Notes under the pieces: generated by a model
Told to the model about the DNA's origin: nothing
The model's input: only the letters and a program-made list of their open reading frames with translations
Database searches by the model: none
Made by a program: the position numbers and the translations under genes
Assembly: GCF_905475465.1 (NCBI RefSeq)
Contig: NC_062254.1
Location: 10,112,001 to 10,176,000, forward strand
Direction: 5' to 3'
Length of the DNA stretch: 64,000 bases
From: Pieris napi
Taxonomy: Eukaryota; Arthropoda; Insecta; Lepidoptera; Pieridae
Shown here: piece after piece, positions 21,811-33,152 of the stretch
Layout of the letters: each line of letters starts with the position of its first letter
Numbering within the stretch: the stretch's first letter is position 1

Positions 21811-23629
21811 GGGTGGGGGGATGTTTGGGTAAGTACCGTAATCTTAAATTGAAACACCGAGATACATGAACAATGTAATTAAATTTATTACGATTATAGT
21901 ACTTAAAATAACCTTATTTAAACGTGTACACTGTACAGTATAGTTCTACTATGCCAAAATTGTGTATAAAAAAATGAAACAAATATTTTACACCAAAAAC
22001 AGGTCACTTCAGACATTTAAATTAATTACACGTACCCATGTTTTAAATTAATTATCAATGTAAGTATCGAAATTCATTAAAATAATACACTTTCAAACCA
22101 CAAATGAACCGCAGTGAACTATTTCTGCTATTAATAATGCTCTTCCGGGTCAATAAATTCAACTGAATATATCGATTTTATTTCTTAATAATAGGTACAT
22201 GCCATATTTTGTCTGATATTAAACAAAACATTGGTACTTGTTGTCTAATAAATTAGTTATAGATTTGTGTATCTAACAAATTGTTTTGTAATATTACCGA
22301 TCGATTTAAGTAAGTAATAAGTCCTGAGTTTAACCTCGTTTCGATATATCCTTAACAAGAAGAAACACACACAGAGGCATACAATTGTCAGTCGTAAGGC
22401 TATGGAGAATTATATAAGTTTGGGTATACTCTCTCAATAAGAAAGGTTAGACTGATACCTTGCCCTACAATAGTTACAAAACCCTCACTACAAAATTATA
22501 AAATTAAGTACATAACAACTAATAAATATAATTAGCAAAAAAAGGTAATAAAAAAAACGCGTCCAACACAGTCCAAGAGAAACAAGGCACTGAGTCCATT
22601 AAAAAGTGTGACGATCAGCCGAGTTAAAATATTTTAGATTACCCTCATCAAAAATTATGAAACTACAATTATGTATTGAAAGGATTGAAATATCTCTTTA
22701 AGAGAAGTATTTACATTACGAAATAACATTAAACTCTGTAATATAAGACGCTTGTTAGAAAGTGTCTATCGTTTCCATACAAAGCATTCCTCGAGGTAGG
22801 TACAAACCCGGAACATATATTACATTTATAGCAATATACTACATGTTGTAAGTTTGTATTGTCCTTTATTATAAATCCATGAAACGGATAGATCTTGGGG
22901 AGCGAATTGCCTTGTTAATAAGAGACTGTGGTGAAAAACCAATTAATATAACTCGAAAAATATATAATAATTAATAAAATCGAGTAGTAACTCTCAGCCA
23001 ACATAATGTGCTCTAATTCAATTATTTTTTGGCTCCACAATACTCGCTCTGATTGAATAAAAATTAGGCAAAAGATAGAACTGACTTTTTTTTTATCGAG
23101 GAATTTATATTGTATTGTGTTTTTGATTAGCGTCAAACATTAAATAATTGATAGTGTAGGATAAATACATTATACTAGAATGAAGGTAGGGAAAAAACGA
23201 CCGAAACGGACGGTGATTGCCGTGTATGCACTTTTGAGTCATAAATTGTGTCTTATGATATTAAATTTGGATTTTAAAAATTGGAGTTTTTCAGTTATAA
23301 CTTTGTTGAGGTGTATGTTTTCTTTAATTATTATTTTAGGTTTTATTTTGTTGTGAAGCTATCTGAAATGTATTTTATCTTTGTGAAATGCCCTCAAATT
23401 ACGTTTCCAATTATAGAATACTAAATTAACAATTTGTTTTATGTGGTAAACATAATAAGGTTTGGATAAACCAAAATCCTCCTGGCTCCCACATTTAATA
23501 ATTTAAGATAATTTTAAGATTTAGTATAAATATAATTATTATTGTATTGTGCTAGCAACTTCATTGTGGTTTATCTATATACCTTTTATAAATATCCTAA
23601 TATGCGCTAATTTTGTTTTATTTAATAAC
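21811..23629. other. AT-rich stretch without recognised content
   Basis: A G run sits at 21807-21821. No frame, RNA gene or repeat was recognised in the rest. Confidence 0.5.
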
Positions 23630-23680
23630 TAGCTGACCCGGCTAACTTCGTTCCTCCTAACAGTCTAATAGTATCGTGTT
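23630..23680. mobile_element. Helitron-like terminus
   Basis: CTAGCTGACCCGGCTAACTT with CGTTCCTCC resembles the reverse complement of a GCCGGGTCAGCTAG end, and the start of the repeat at 7318. The opposite end was not located. Confidence 0.45.
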
Positions 23681-24140
23681 AACTTTAGTTAAACTTTTTT
23701 TGCAAATACAGAAATGTTTTATTGCTTGCCATTGCGAAAGAAGAATGGCAGTTTTACACATTAGGCCTCTTTTCTCTAGCGCCAATATTGCGATACTGCA
23801 TGTTAAAGCACTAATATACAACAATTTTTATGAGGTAGCACATGTCATCGATCAAGATCAAAGCCTGGTTATGCATCTCCTCATTCACCTCAAGATCGGA
23901 ATTTGTTGAACTGACACAAATTCGATATAAAATGATGCGTAGTTTTGTCACATGCTGTTTGCATTCGTAATATTTATTTATTTATATATTGTTATTCGAT
24001 AACTTATCCAATATTTTATTACTTATTCAGCAGAATTCCGCTCTGAATAGCAATTCAGAAGAATCCACTAAAAAGGAGATAACTAACATCGGTCCAGTCG
24101 ATCTTAAGTTATAAGTGGTGTAACTAACACGACTTTGTTT

Positions 24141-24538
24141 TCTACACTAATATTATAAAGAGGAAAACTTTGTTTGTTTGTTTGTTTGATTGTAATGAAT
24201 AGGCTCATAAACTACTGGACCGATTTTAAAAATTCTTTCACCATTCGAAAGCTACATTATCCACGAGTAATATAGGCTATATTTAATTTTGAACAAAAAT
24301 AGGGTTCCGTAAGATATTAGGGTTTTTCGGACACAAGGTGTAAAAAATCAACCAAAAAAGTTACTTATTTTGCGTACCCTGCCTAAACTATTAAAGATAG
24401 AACCATAAAATGTTCTAAGTAATTGTAGATCTTATAAATATCTACAAAAAAGTCCGCGACACACCATACCTCGAGTGAGGCACAATAACCATAAATGATA
24501 TAATGACATGGCAAAACGGCGTTTGCCGGATCAGCTAG
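24141..24538 (+). mobile_element. non-autonomous Helitron
   Basis: It starts TCTACACTAATATTATAAAG and ends AACGGCGTTTGCCGGATCAG then CTAG. The 3' end shows the expected hairpin (CGGC-GTTT-GCCG) about ten bases before CTAG. The 5' TC and 3' CTAG termini, the lack of terminal inverted repeats and the lack of a coding frame all fit. From memory, TCT.TACTAATATTATAAA starts and GCCGGRTCAGCTAGT ends are typical in lepidopterans. A GTTT run (24171-24188) lies near the 5' end. Confidence 0.75.
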
Positions 24539-25083
24539 TATATAATATTTAGGTAATAACCCATAACAACATATTTATTGTTTTTAATTCAAGCATCACA
24601 TAGATAAAATCAAATCTACGATGAGTGAGTTTTGTTAGACCTGCTACTAAGTTGGAGCTTACCAATTAGGAACAATGATTGTCTCGTAACATAAACTTAA
24701 ATAACTGACCACGGGCGTTCACTACAACGCAATGCTGGCTGGAACATTTTAATAGTCCCAGAGTTAAACACAAAAGGTAAGTTTTGCAGTAGCATTTTCC
24801 TTAGCTCTTAATTCTCAATAGAAACATCATAATGAAAGTTTCCCATACATTAGTATTCCACACAACAGTGTGAAATATTTTCAACAATACAATTCGCGGT
24901 AACTGCATTTTATATAAGTTTTATATTGTTCTGTATGCTACACGTGCGCTGTGTGGCGACAGTTTTGTGGCCGCATTGATCCTTTGTTATAAAATCTATA
25001 GAATATATTAACTATAAACTAATAAAATACTATTTTCTTACTAAATTATGATAGTATACTACTGTATACTATGCTAGTCAGTG

Positions 25084-25340
25084 CTAGTAGTTAAATATAA
25101 AGTGCCCATGGACATTCAGGAATCGCGAGTGCGTTGTCGTTCGTGGGCGGTACGCTAAATCTGGAAGTCGAATTATTTCGGAGGGTAGCCGGTTCCATAT
25201 GGTAGTGGTACGCTCCAAAAACGGCCTAATAAAACGCTCAGTTGTAGAACGATGGACGTCGACGTGATATGGGTGGAATTTCGTATTCTGCCCCGACGTC
25301 TCACGACGAAACTCAGCTACAGACATTCATGCGAACAACA
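25084..25340 (-). pseudogene. LINE-E ORF2 C-terminal remnant
   Basis: The minus strand is open for about 80 residues and reads EFRRETSGQNTKFHPYHVDV, then HRSTTERFIRPFLERTTTIW and NRLPSEI. The pattern F.R.........LW..LP.E is the usual C-terminal end of a LINE ORF2. The same region in nucleotide form (ACGTCGAYGTGATAYGGGTG) recurs in the other LINE-E copies at 4975 and 41170, which lets those be read as the same coding end. After SEI this copy diverges from the family and the normal terminus is not recognisable. The catalytic domain is absent. Confidence 0.65.
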
Positions 25341-25389
25341 TGTAACCGTTTCTTTGAGATTACATTCAAAAATCTATACTCTAGGATGA

Positions 25390-25505
25390 GCCCTCTACGT
25401 GTCACAGGCTGTCCCAGGATTTTGGGTCTTAGTTATACTGGTTTCCTCGCAATTTTTTCCTTCACCATATGCATAGGTAGTTGAATATATTGGTGCAGAA
25501 CTGGG
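25390..25505 (-). mobile_element. SINE-C fragment
   Basis: GATTTTGGGTCTTAGTTATA, CTGGTTTCCTCGCAATTTTT and TCCTTCACCATATGCATAG follow the minus-strand SINE body; both ends are lost. Confidence 0.6.
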
Positions 25506-25512
25506 ATTATAA

Positions 25513-25801
25513 GGGTGCGTACAGACACATATTATATAACTTGTGTTTTATAACACGTCCACATTATGTAACCACATATTCACCATTATAACATAAAACA
25601 ATACTGTACACATTAGAATAACAATGCAATATAACAATGTTATATAACAATTTTAAATAACAAAAGAAAAACAAAAAAACGTAGATGCTGGGTTAACATG
25701 TTATTATAACATGTTTTATAACATTCAGTGTCCACATTATCTGAAACATGTTGTATAGCAATGTTGTATAACATGTTATGTTATATAGTCTGTACGCACC
25801 G
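25513..25801. mobile_element. 289-bp MITE with GGGTGCGTACAGAC ends and TAA duplication
   Basis: The left end GGGTGCGTACAGAC pairs with the right end GTCTGTACGCACCG (13 of 14). Both sides carry TAA (25510-25512 and 25802-25804), a TWA target as used by PIF/Harbinger elements. The interior is almost wholly made of TATAACATGTTAT-like motifs in both orientations and has no coding frame. Confidence 0.72.
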
Positions 25802-25879
25802 TAACACTTTACCCTCGACAGATGACAGTCAAGCGCCTAGCCATTACCTACCTACTTTCGTCTAGATTTATTTATTTAA

Positions 25880-26095
25880 AGGAATCTTTCTTGAGCGGTG
25901 CTAGTGGTCGGAGACCAGTATGTCGGCCTTGGTACTGCTGGATCGACAGAGTAGAGGAGGACCTACTGCAGCTGAAAGCCAGCAATTGATTGGCGGGTGG
26001 CACAAGACATAGAGCGCTGAATGTTTCTCATTTCTGAAGCCAAGACACTTTTCGGATCGCAGAGCCAGAGGAGTGACTGAATGTGTGATTCAAGC
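25880..26095 (+). pseudogene. LINE ORF2 C-terminal remnant (RVEEDLLQLKASN)
   Basis: The plus strand reads RYCWIDRVEEDLLQLKASN, then, after small frame changes, WRVAQDIERWMFLISEAKT and LFGSQSQ. The pattern W.D.V..DL..L...NW...AQDR..W is the last part of several LINE ORF2 proteins. It needs at least two frame corrections, so it is an old, non-functional fragment. Nothing upstream can be assigned to the same copy. I cannot give its clade from this short piece. Confidence 0.55.
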
Positions 26096-26585
26096 ACGCA
26101 AGAAAAAAAAAGATCCATATACAATGTCCCAGAAACTTGCTTATAATAAAAATCCGATGAAAAAAGAATATAAAAGCGAAATAAATTTGCGTACGTAATT
26201 AAAAAAGTGTCTCAGATCTTCGGAGCATCATTTATCATTCAAACGAATTGATTGGAGTGAACGATTATATCGCACGAACGAGAGTGACTCGGTTCTTCAT
26301 TCAATTGAAAGTGCCTGATTTATGGATATTTCATATACTTACAATAGTTACTTTTGCTTTTAAAGGAAATTAAAATTATATACCAAAGAAATATGTTGAG
26401 ATTTTTAATTTTAAAAACATTTAAGACAAAATTTCTTTACTTTAATTTTTTCAGATATTTCGTCGGTTTTCACATTAGCACATATATTCACACAATAAAA
26501 GTTTATTGGTCTATTGGGCTTAAAACGCACGACCTTAAGGGAGAAAATCCTTACCACAACTAACATTGCTGCATATACCTAGGTA

Positions 26586-27012
26586 ACACTGAAAATGTTT
26601 AGAAAATTAAAAACGGATTAATGTAGAAAGTTGCCAATACTTTTATTGTTTTTCGAAGTTATCTCCGTTCAGTAGTCTCTGTTAAATCATCGAGATTGCT
26701 GCGTCCACGCTGCAACTCGTTAAACCAATTGTAAATAGTGGCACGACATGGGACTTCATTAAGAAATGCTAATCGCAGCCTATCATAGCTTTGTAATTGA
26801 GTACAACGAAAGTCATAATAAATCATTGACCGAAAATTTTCTCGCCTTAGGTTCATTTTCACGTGTAACAAAAGTTTAAGATTTGCCACTAATTCACAAA
26901 AACAAATGAATGTAATACTACATTATGTTACCAAAGAGTTCTAAAATTGATATTCAAAAAAGGTTAACATTAGCAAAGTTTCTAACTGGCCAGTTCTAAA
27001 CATTTTCAGTGT
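26586..27012 (-). mobile_element. internally deleted mariner element
   Basis: Perfect 19-base inverted repeats ACACTGAAAATGTTTAGAA lie at 26586-26604 and, inverted, at 26994-27012. TA precedes the left end as expected for mariner; the right flank reads GT, so one TA has mutated. Only the first part of the transposase gene remains between them (26659-26889), with a 123-base leader, so about 900 bases of the usual gene are missing. Confidence 0.8.
26659..26889 (-). pseudogene. mariner transposase, N-terminal HTH fragment
   Basis: About 76 residues are open from an ATG at 26889 (MANLKLLLHVKMNLRRENF). They contain MIYYDFRCTQLQSYDRLR and ATIYNWFNELQRGRSNLDD, the first helix-turn-helix of the mariner transposase that binds the terminal repeats. 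The usual protein has about 345 residues with a DD34D catalytic domain; here the frame ends at ETTERR and the whole catalytic part is gone. The deletion lies just before the left terminal repeat. A peptide with only this DNA-binding part could in principle occupy transposon ends without cutting, but nothing shows that it is expressed. Confidence 0.82.
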
Positions 27013-27384
27013 GTCCCACGTATAAATGAATACATGTAATATATATTATAATATGTCCAAAGTATTATTAAAGTAATACTACGATTTGTTATCTTTAAAA
27101 AGAAATAAAACCTGGATTATCTCCAATTTACATCTCCGCCATTCAGCCGTTCACGTTAAATATTTTTAAAATGTAAGCAAAGAATTTAAAAAGCTTTAGA
27201 AAATGTAAAGTTTTGTTTAAGTCGAGTGCAGTCCTACAATCAACCCTTAAGCTTGGACGTGTTCCAAGTTTTCTCGACCTATATGCACAGTCCGCATCAT
27301 AATGTAATTGATACCATAGAGTACTGTACAGCACCGGTACTCTGCAACTAACAATCACTCATGTATCCGACCTTTTTTATTCTT

Positions 27385-27877
27385 GGTTCTGTAGGCTACA
27401 ACGAGCTAAGAGAACGCCAAGAATTTGCGCTTGTGATGTACTTAATAAAATTATTACATGGCAAGGAGAATAATTCGGCAGTACTTCAGTACATTAGCTT
27501 CAATGTAGCTGATGGGTACGTCAGAAAGCGACATCGTCCGCCTTTACTTCATGTGCCCACAGCTAGGACTAACCTTCTGAAAAGGGCACGTATGATTCGG
27601 TGTATTAATTTAGATAAAGAATTACATAAGTTAACGGACCTTTTTCATCGTTCGTTGAGTGAACTGGCAAAAGTTCTATTAATTGTTAGTGCCTATAGTA
27701 GTTAGTTGATTTCTTGTATTTTTTATTATGTAATTTTGTTTTTCTCAATTAATTTTATATGTTTGCTTTTTTGTTTCGTCTGTAAATGTTATTCACTTAT
27801 TGTTCACTCTTGTCAATTTAGGGTCGCCTGTTAGGGCAGGACTGTTTTTATAAATAAATAAATAAAAAAAAATAAAA
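27385..27877 (+). mobile_element. 5'-truncated LINE with poly-A type tail
   Basis: It holds an ORF2 C-terminus (27391-27705), a 3' UTR of about 130 bases with GGGTCGCCTGTTAGGGCAGG, and an A-rich end (AATAAATAAATAAAAAAAAA) at 27850-27877. It is related to the copy at 36175-36640. Confidence 0.75.
27391..27705 (+). pseudogene. LINE ORF2 C-terminal remnant (SVGYNELRERQEF)
   Basis: About 104 residues are open. The segment begins SVGYNELRERQEFALVMYL, continues with KLLHGKENNSAVLQYISFNV and RKRHRPPLLHVPTARTNLL, and ends LTDLFHRSLSELAKVLL before the stop. The order L..RR......L.K.L.........I.F.VP....R....L...P..RTN is the end of jockey- or R1-related ORF2 proteins. Truncation removed the reverse transcriptase. 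Unlike most LINE remnants here the retained part has no stop or frameshift, so it is one of the younger fragments. Confidence 0.72.
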
Positions 27878-28194
27878 AAAAATCGACTTTAATATTGAGT
27901 TTTTGTACCGCGAGATCCCAAGGTCGATTAGTGCTTACAAAAACACAGTTCTTGGTGAAAATGATCGTGATTCTATCTAAACTCTCTGAAAAAGTAATTC
28001 TTATTACACTGATTACTTTTTTCAAATAATTACACTATACACATGATAATTTTTTTTAATAACACAATACCTAACTCCAAAATGTAATAAAAATTATTAA
28101 AAAACAAGATTTATTTTTTGTATTAACTTCGTATTTGTAAGAGAATAAAATGTGGAAAGTGTTAATTTTATTTCAATAAAACCTAAAATTAACA

Positions 28195-28445
28195 ATCAAA
28201 TATACAGTATTAACAATTTTCATAACCTTCATCGTAATAATAATAAAAAAATTAAAAGAAAATGAAAATCAATTTTAAAAGTTTGGTCCCTATGGCAGTG
28301 TACCTTTAACGCACAAATTCGTTAAGCGAGGAAAGCACCAGCTCTGGTCACCAGTCTACCAGGCGCAAACTTAAATCTTTAATTAGCCTGTTCACTTGAA
28401 CCACGGCCCAAGAGTCTACTCCAAAGGGAACAAAATCGAAGTTAA
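28195..28445 (-). mobile_element. LINE-F C-terminus and 3' UTR fragment
   Basis: Shared LINE-F blocks are AATATACAGTATTAACAATT, GGCAGTGTACCTTTAACGC, GAAAGCACCAGCTCTGG and CTCCAAAGGGAACAAAATCG. It lacks about 40 bases compared with the copy at 53525. Confidence 0.7.
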
Positions 28446-28970
28446 GTTTTATTTTAAAGTGTTAATTAGTTATTTTATATAAAAGGGCCATAATGATCTT
28501 ATTATCTAATTTTTGGAAGTACTAACTCATAATTCGCTAGACAATCCTTATTCTTCAGAATACCACATTAATTTTGGCAATGTGTTTATTTTCATACAGA
28601 AGTTTCAAATATTCATTAATGTTAGATTCCCTCAGCGCTTTAACAAGATTGGAAAGTTCTATATTTAGTGTCACAAAATAGTCCATCACTTTCAAGTAGC
28701 TTAAATCTCCGAAGATTCATTTTCCATTAGGATTTCGGAGGCTTATTGACACTTACATTTTCGAAGCTGACATAGCTGTTTAACAAATTGAGAGGTAAAT
28801 ATATAATAGAGTTTTGAATATATTATTAAATAGATTAAGAGCTTTTTCAAAAATTTTAACTGAAATATTGCAGCTTTTTTTGCGTACTAAGCCAAATCAG
28901 TTATTATAGTGGGAGTCAAACCAGGACTATGATATATCTTGAACGTTAACTTAACTTAAATCTTTATATA

Positions 28971-29460
28971 TGTTACCGGAAATGTATGTAATCCGTCATT
29001 ATATAAATTTCCTCGGAATTGTATGCAATTCCTAAAATCGCACGGAAATGAGTAAAATAAATTATCTAAGACACATATCCTAGGAAGACATTGTCTAAAT
29101 AGCAATCGGAGATGTAAATATTTAAAATAGATTTATAAGAGATGCCAAGTGGATCTAATAGATTTTCAGTCCCAGCCCGACGATGTTAACAAATTCATAA
29201 TGGTGTATCAAGAACATTTAACAAAATTTGTTGTTTTAAAATCACTTCAAACAAAACGAGCTGAGGAAGTGGAAGGTAAGGTTGGGTTAGGTCAAGTAAA
29301 GCATTATTTTTATACATTTCCTAATACGATATTCTTAGGACATTTATGTGTTAAATAGTTTTAGAAGCAATATTTTATACATTTCGTAAATAGATTAGGA
29401 ATTATATAAATTTCCTAGGATTTGTATATAATTTATAGATTTGATACATTTCTGGTAACA
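28971..29460 (+). mobile_element. Ginger-like DNA element with integrase fragment
   Basis: The ends are TGTTACCGGAAATGTAT (28971) and ATACATTTCTGGTAACA (ending 29460), inverted repeats with one mismatch. They are flanked by TATA on both sides (28967-28970 and 29461-29464). A 4-bp duplication and TGT...ACA ends fit the Ginger group of integrase-type elements. The interior holds one integrase-like peptide segment; subterminal parts repeat ATATAAATTTCCT in both orientations. Confidence 0.65.
29143..29275 (+). pseudogene. DDE integrase core fragment (KRBA2/Ginger type)
   Basis: The plus strand reads CQVDLIDFQSQPDDVNKF, then IMVYQEHLTKFVVLKSLQ and TKRAEEVEG. This is the beginning of a retroviral-type integrase core: VDLIDFQS carries the first catalytic Asp, and YQEHLTKFVVLKSLQTKRAEEV is the standard continuation in KRBA2-like and Ginger-type proteins. 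The rest of the core, with the second Asp and the Glu, is missing, as is the N-terminal zinc finger. The piece sits inside a 490-bp element with its own terminal repeats, so it looks like an internally deleted copy of a larger parent. GGTAAG at the end of the peptide resembles a splice donor. Confidence 0.68.
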
Positions 29461-29464
29461 TATA

Positions 29465-32394
29465 TAAAAATTCCTGTAAGTGATTTAGGACCCATTTTGA
29501 TGAAATATGTGTGTGTTCAAGTGGATTCGAGAATGGTTCAGATTTATAATTCAATGATTATTTTTAATATAATTTAATCTAAGGTACACCTGTACACACT
29601 ACAGGACAACGTCTGTCGGGTCCGCGAGATTAAAATTCATATAGTTTTTATATTCTATGAATTTGAAATAATATGTAAAATTGTTTAACAATGTCATTTA
29701 CATTGTAATTAAACTAAAATTAACGTACCTATAACATTTTTCTTAACATTTAATGCATATACAACAAGCTTAATTTAAATATAAAGCACTCACGTAATAA
29801 TATATAAAACGACATAAGACTAATACTAAAATTCGTACATCATTCGAAAAACTTTCCAAAAATATATATTAACACAAACACGCACAAAACTAAGTACTTA
29901 TAATTCAAAATCATGAAAAGCGCGCTCCCTAAGCTCCACGCTTCAAGCTTAAAATACTACTTAATTCCAAAACTTAGTATAAAATATAATTTATGCGTTC
30001 TTCTGTATCCTCAACTCGGAGTTTCTTTGACCTATATCTTTAACACTACACGAATTTACATTCACCTCTTTGTCCTGAATCGCAAAACTTAATAAAGATT
30101 CCTTCTGTTTGCATTAAGCAGTTCCGGTGTGAGCCTGAATTTCCAGTGCTTCTTATGAAATTTTTAGTGTAGCTTACGAATTTAATAAGTGTTTTTGTAT
30201 AAACTATAACTCAGATTAAAGTTTATAACTTAATGTGAACTGACTATTAGAAATGGAAAATAAAATATGAAATTACAACGATGTTAGCTTCTGCGTGAGT
30301 ATTATTGTGTTCTACTTTTAAGATTACTGTTATTAAAATGTTATCAAACAGAAAAAAATAATTTACATTTTATTAACATTGTAAATGTAAAATCCAGGGC
30401 GAGAATCGCGTTCTCACGTATAATCAGCATATTCTTGGATAGTGAGCGCATTTCTGCAATATAATTAATATAAAAACGTAAGTCAATAACAAATACAGCA
30501 AAAGAAGTGTAGCAAAAGCTTTTACGGCATATTAATATAATAATAAGCTAGTTTTATGTAAGGTTACATTTCCATTGGAAAATCTCTTCTCACAGACTTC
30601 CAAGCGAGCTTATAGAATATATAACATACTTCCATAACCCAGAAAAACTATTGTTTTATTTTTAATGGAATGTATAAAAAAGGGTCTTGACAGCTCAGGT
30701 CGGGCTGTATTGCCAACAAAGGCGACCTTATTGCGAACAACGGCTGCTTATTGACTAAAGTAAATGGCATTATCGAGTGTGATATCTAGATAGTAGATAC
30801 TTGATGGTCAGTTACCATGGGATGGCCTGTCTGAATGTAGTTATTGTTTAATGGAATTTCTTCTAGGGCTCAACTCAGCTCCGACTGTTTAGGGTGGAAT
30901 GGACTATTTCCACGACTAACGCAAGGTCATCTCTTGTGAGACTCGAACCTCACAGGGTGTTACTAAATATAAAGAACAGTCACAAACTGCTAACAAAATA
31001 ATACCGTAATCAATAATCGGCATGAAAATTAACTAATTCATTTCACATAATATAGATAAGTAATCTTTAAAAGCATTTAAACTAATGAATTATATTATTA
31101 CGTAATTGACTTAACTAGATTTAAGATGAATTGATACTTAAGATTTTTAAATAGCCCAATTGCTCAATTTTTATGTACCACAGTAGAAAAATTACAAAAG
31201 GTTATACAGGAATAATTCGATTTCATATATGAGTGTATTTAACCTTCCTTTACAAATCCTTTCAAGTATTCTTTAAACATACTCAAAAACATTCCAAGCC
31301 GTAAAGAATTGGAATATCAAACACATAAAGAATAAGAAAATGTATTCATACTTTGAGTTTTAAAGTTTTTCCATACATCAAGAAAGATTCTTGGTAGAGT
31401 AACTTTGTTTGCGGATTGTACCTATACATATATTGCTTATTTCACTGTTTACTTTTATTTGAAATCTCTCAAGCGAAATAAGCGAAAGGGAAATATAAAA
31501 TTTCGTTTTCGCTTATTTTTTGAAAAAGTTTTGTTTATAACTTCCAATTAAAAGTTTATATTTCCCATAACATAACAACAAGCCGCAGTGTTTGTGAAAT
31601 GTTTGTGGGGGACACAACATAAACATATTAATTATGTTTCAGCACGAAACACGGGATACCTAACATCTGGATATATTGTTACAAATTTAAGAATATCCTA
31701 GCTTAACAAAAACATTATCAGTGTCAGCTAAAACGGATTCTCTCAGCGAATTGTCAGGACTTAAACTAAACAGGTTGAATAGATGTCTTAAATGTTCAAT
31801 GTTTTAATTAAATATTTTGGTAGGATAATTACGAAATGTATTAAGGGATTAATAAAAAAGACACTGGGGTTGGCACTGTTAACGAATGAGATGGAATGAA
31901 ACTACTGTTGCAATATCTACATCTTTCAGAGATCGAACACTCAAATATCATAGCTAACCCATGTTAGATAAATCTAACAATCATAAAAATTGAATAGAAG
32001 TTCTATTGCAATGATTTCAGAAATATAATAACACACATATGGAAAAAAATGCAAGATTCTTATACATTAATTATGGGAATAAGCAATGTCCAGATAAGTA
32101 ATTGCCTACGATTTAATAATTATTTTTGTATTCATGCAAAGTTCATTGTTACAATGGTATCTTTGTCTAAAATTTATGACTTCGTTTTGACTGACTTTCA
32201 AATATTCGTATATTAGATTTAACGGGGACAACTGTTAAATATGATACGGTTTGACCACCTTCCAAAGATGTTTTTATTGAAAAATTATAAAAAAACGTTT
32301 TATAATTTATCTAGAGGACAAATATAATTTAGATAGCGTTTGAGTTATTGAAATGCAGATGAGAAATATTCTTATCTATCGGGCCGAAGCTATA
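29465..32394. other. long AT-rich stretch without recognised genes
   Basis: No coding frame or family landmark was found in nearly 3 kb. A single B-box-like string GGTTCGAGTCTC occurs on the minus strand at 30939-30950, without a matching A box or cloverleaf. Confidence 0.45.
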
Positions 32395-32562
32395 CGTATT
32401 TTTATTTTTATAGAACGGGGGGCAAACGGGCAGGAGGCTCACCTGATGTTAAGTGATACCGCCGCCCATGGACACTCTCAATGCCAGAGGGCTCGCGAGT
32501 GCGTTGCCGGCCTTTTAAGAATTGGTACGCTCTTTTCTTGAAGGATCCTAAGTCCAATCAGT
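32395..32562 (-). mobile_element. LINE-E 3' end, well preserved
   Basis: GGGGGCAAACGGGCAGGAGG, CTCACCTGATGTTAAGTGAT, ACCGCCGCCCATGGACACTC and GTTGCCGGCCTTTTAAGAAT appear without gaps. Upstream TTTTTATTTTTATAGAAC is the end at which the family usually starts on the plus strand. It stops at GGATCCTAAGTC. Confidence 0.82.
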
Positions 32563-32925
32563 TATGTTTGAAATACACAACTACATAAACAATCAAACAA
32601 AAACCCATTAAAAATCTCGTCTATAAACTCGGAAAGAAAATATCATAATCGTATCAAAAACAGACAGACAAACACTTATAATATTGTTAGCGGTTTTAAA
32701 CCATTTCAGTATAAGTTTGTTGTTTTCGGATTCTCAGTAAAAGCTTAGAACTGGGGCGTGCTTCAACTCCTCAGACATTTTCTGGGAAAACTGTCCAAGA
32801 CAAGTTTCACAGCACCCAGTTATAAGTTGTGTCTAAACTCTATACTATCATAAACACGTATAAATTTAATGGCGTTATATATTTAAACAAGTTTTCATTA
32901 TAAGACGGTTCATTAATTCATAAAC

Positions 32926-32939
32926 ATTACCTTTACTTA
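32926..32939. repeat. Penelope target-site duplication, left copy
   Basis: ATTACCTTTACTTA is identical to 35711-35724. Confidence 0.8.
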
Positions 32940-33152
32940 GTATTGTCTTTGATTTACATAACCTTTACACATTTAAAGAAAAACGCTTTTTACCGGATTA
33001 AAGTTATGTATTATTATTATAAATTTACAACTATTTGACATAATTTTAAATTTATCCGACGTTTCGCGTGCTTTACAGCGTGCGTGGTCACGGTGACTGA
33101 AGACAAAAGATGTTGAATGTCAAAAGGTATCACAGCTGCAGAGAAAGTTGCC

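Noticed and set aside
29275..29300. TTAGG-like telomere repeat (GGTTGGGTTAGG)
   Set aside because: Only one imperfect pair of units; it lies inside the Ginger-like element.
30939..30950. possible tRNA gene (B-box-like GGTTCGAGTCTC on the minus strand)
   Set aside because: No A box at the right distance and no cloverleaf could be drawn. The other tRNA-like boxes in the window belong to SINEs.
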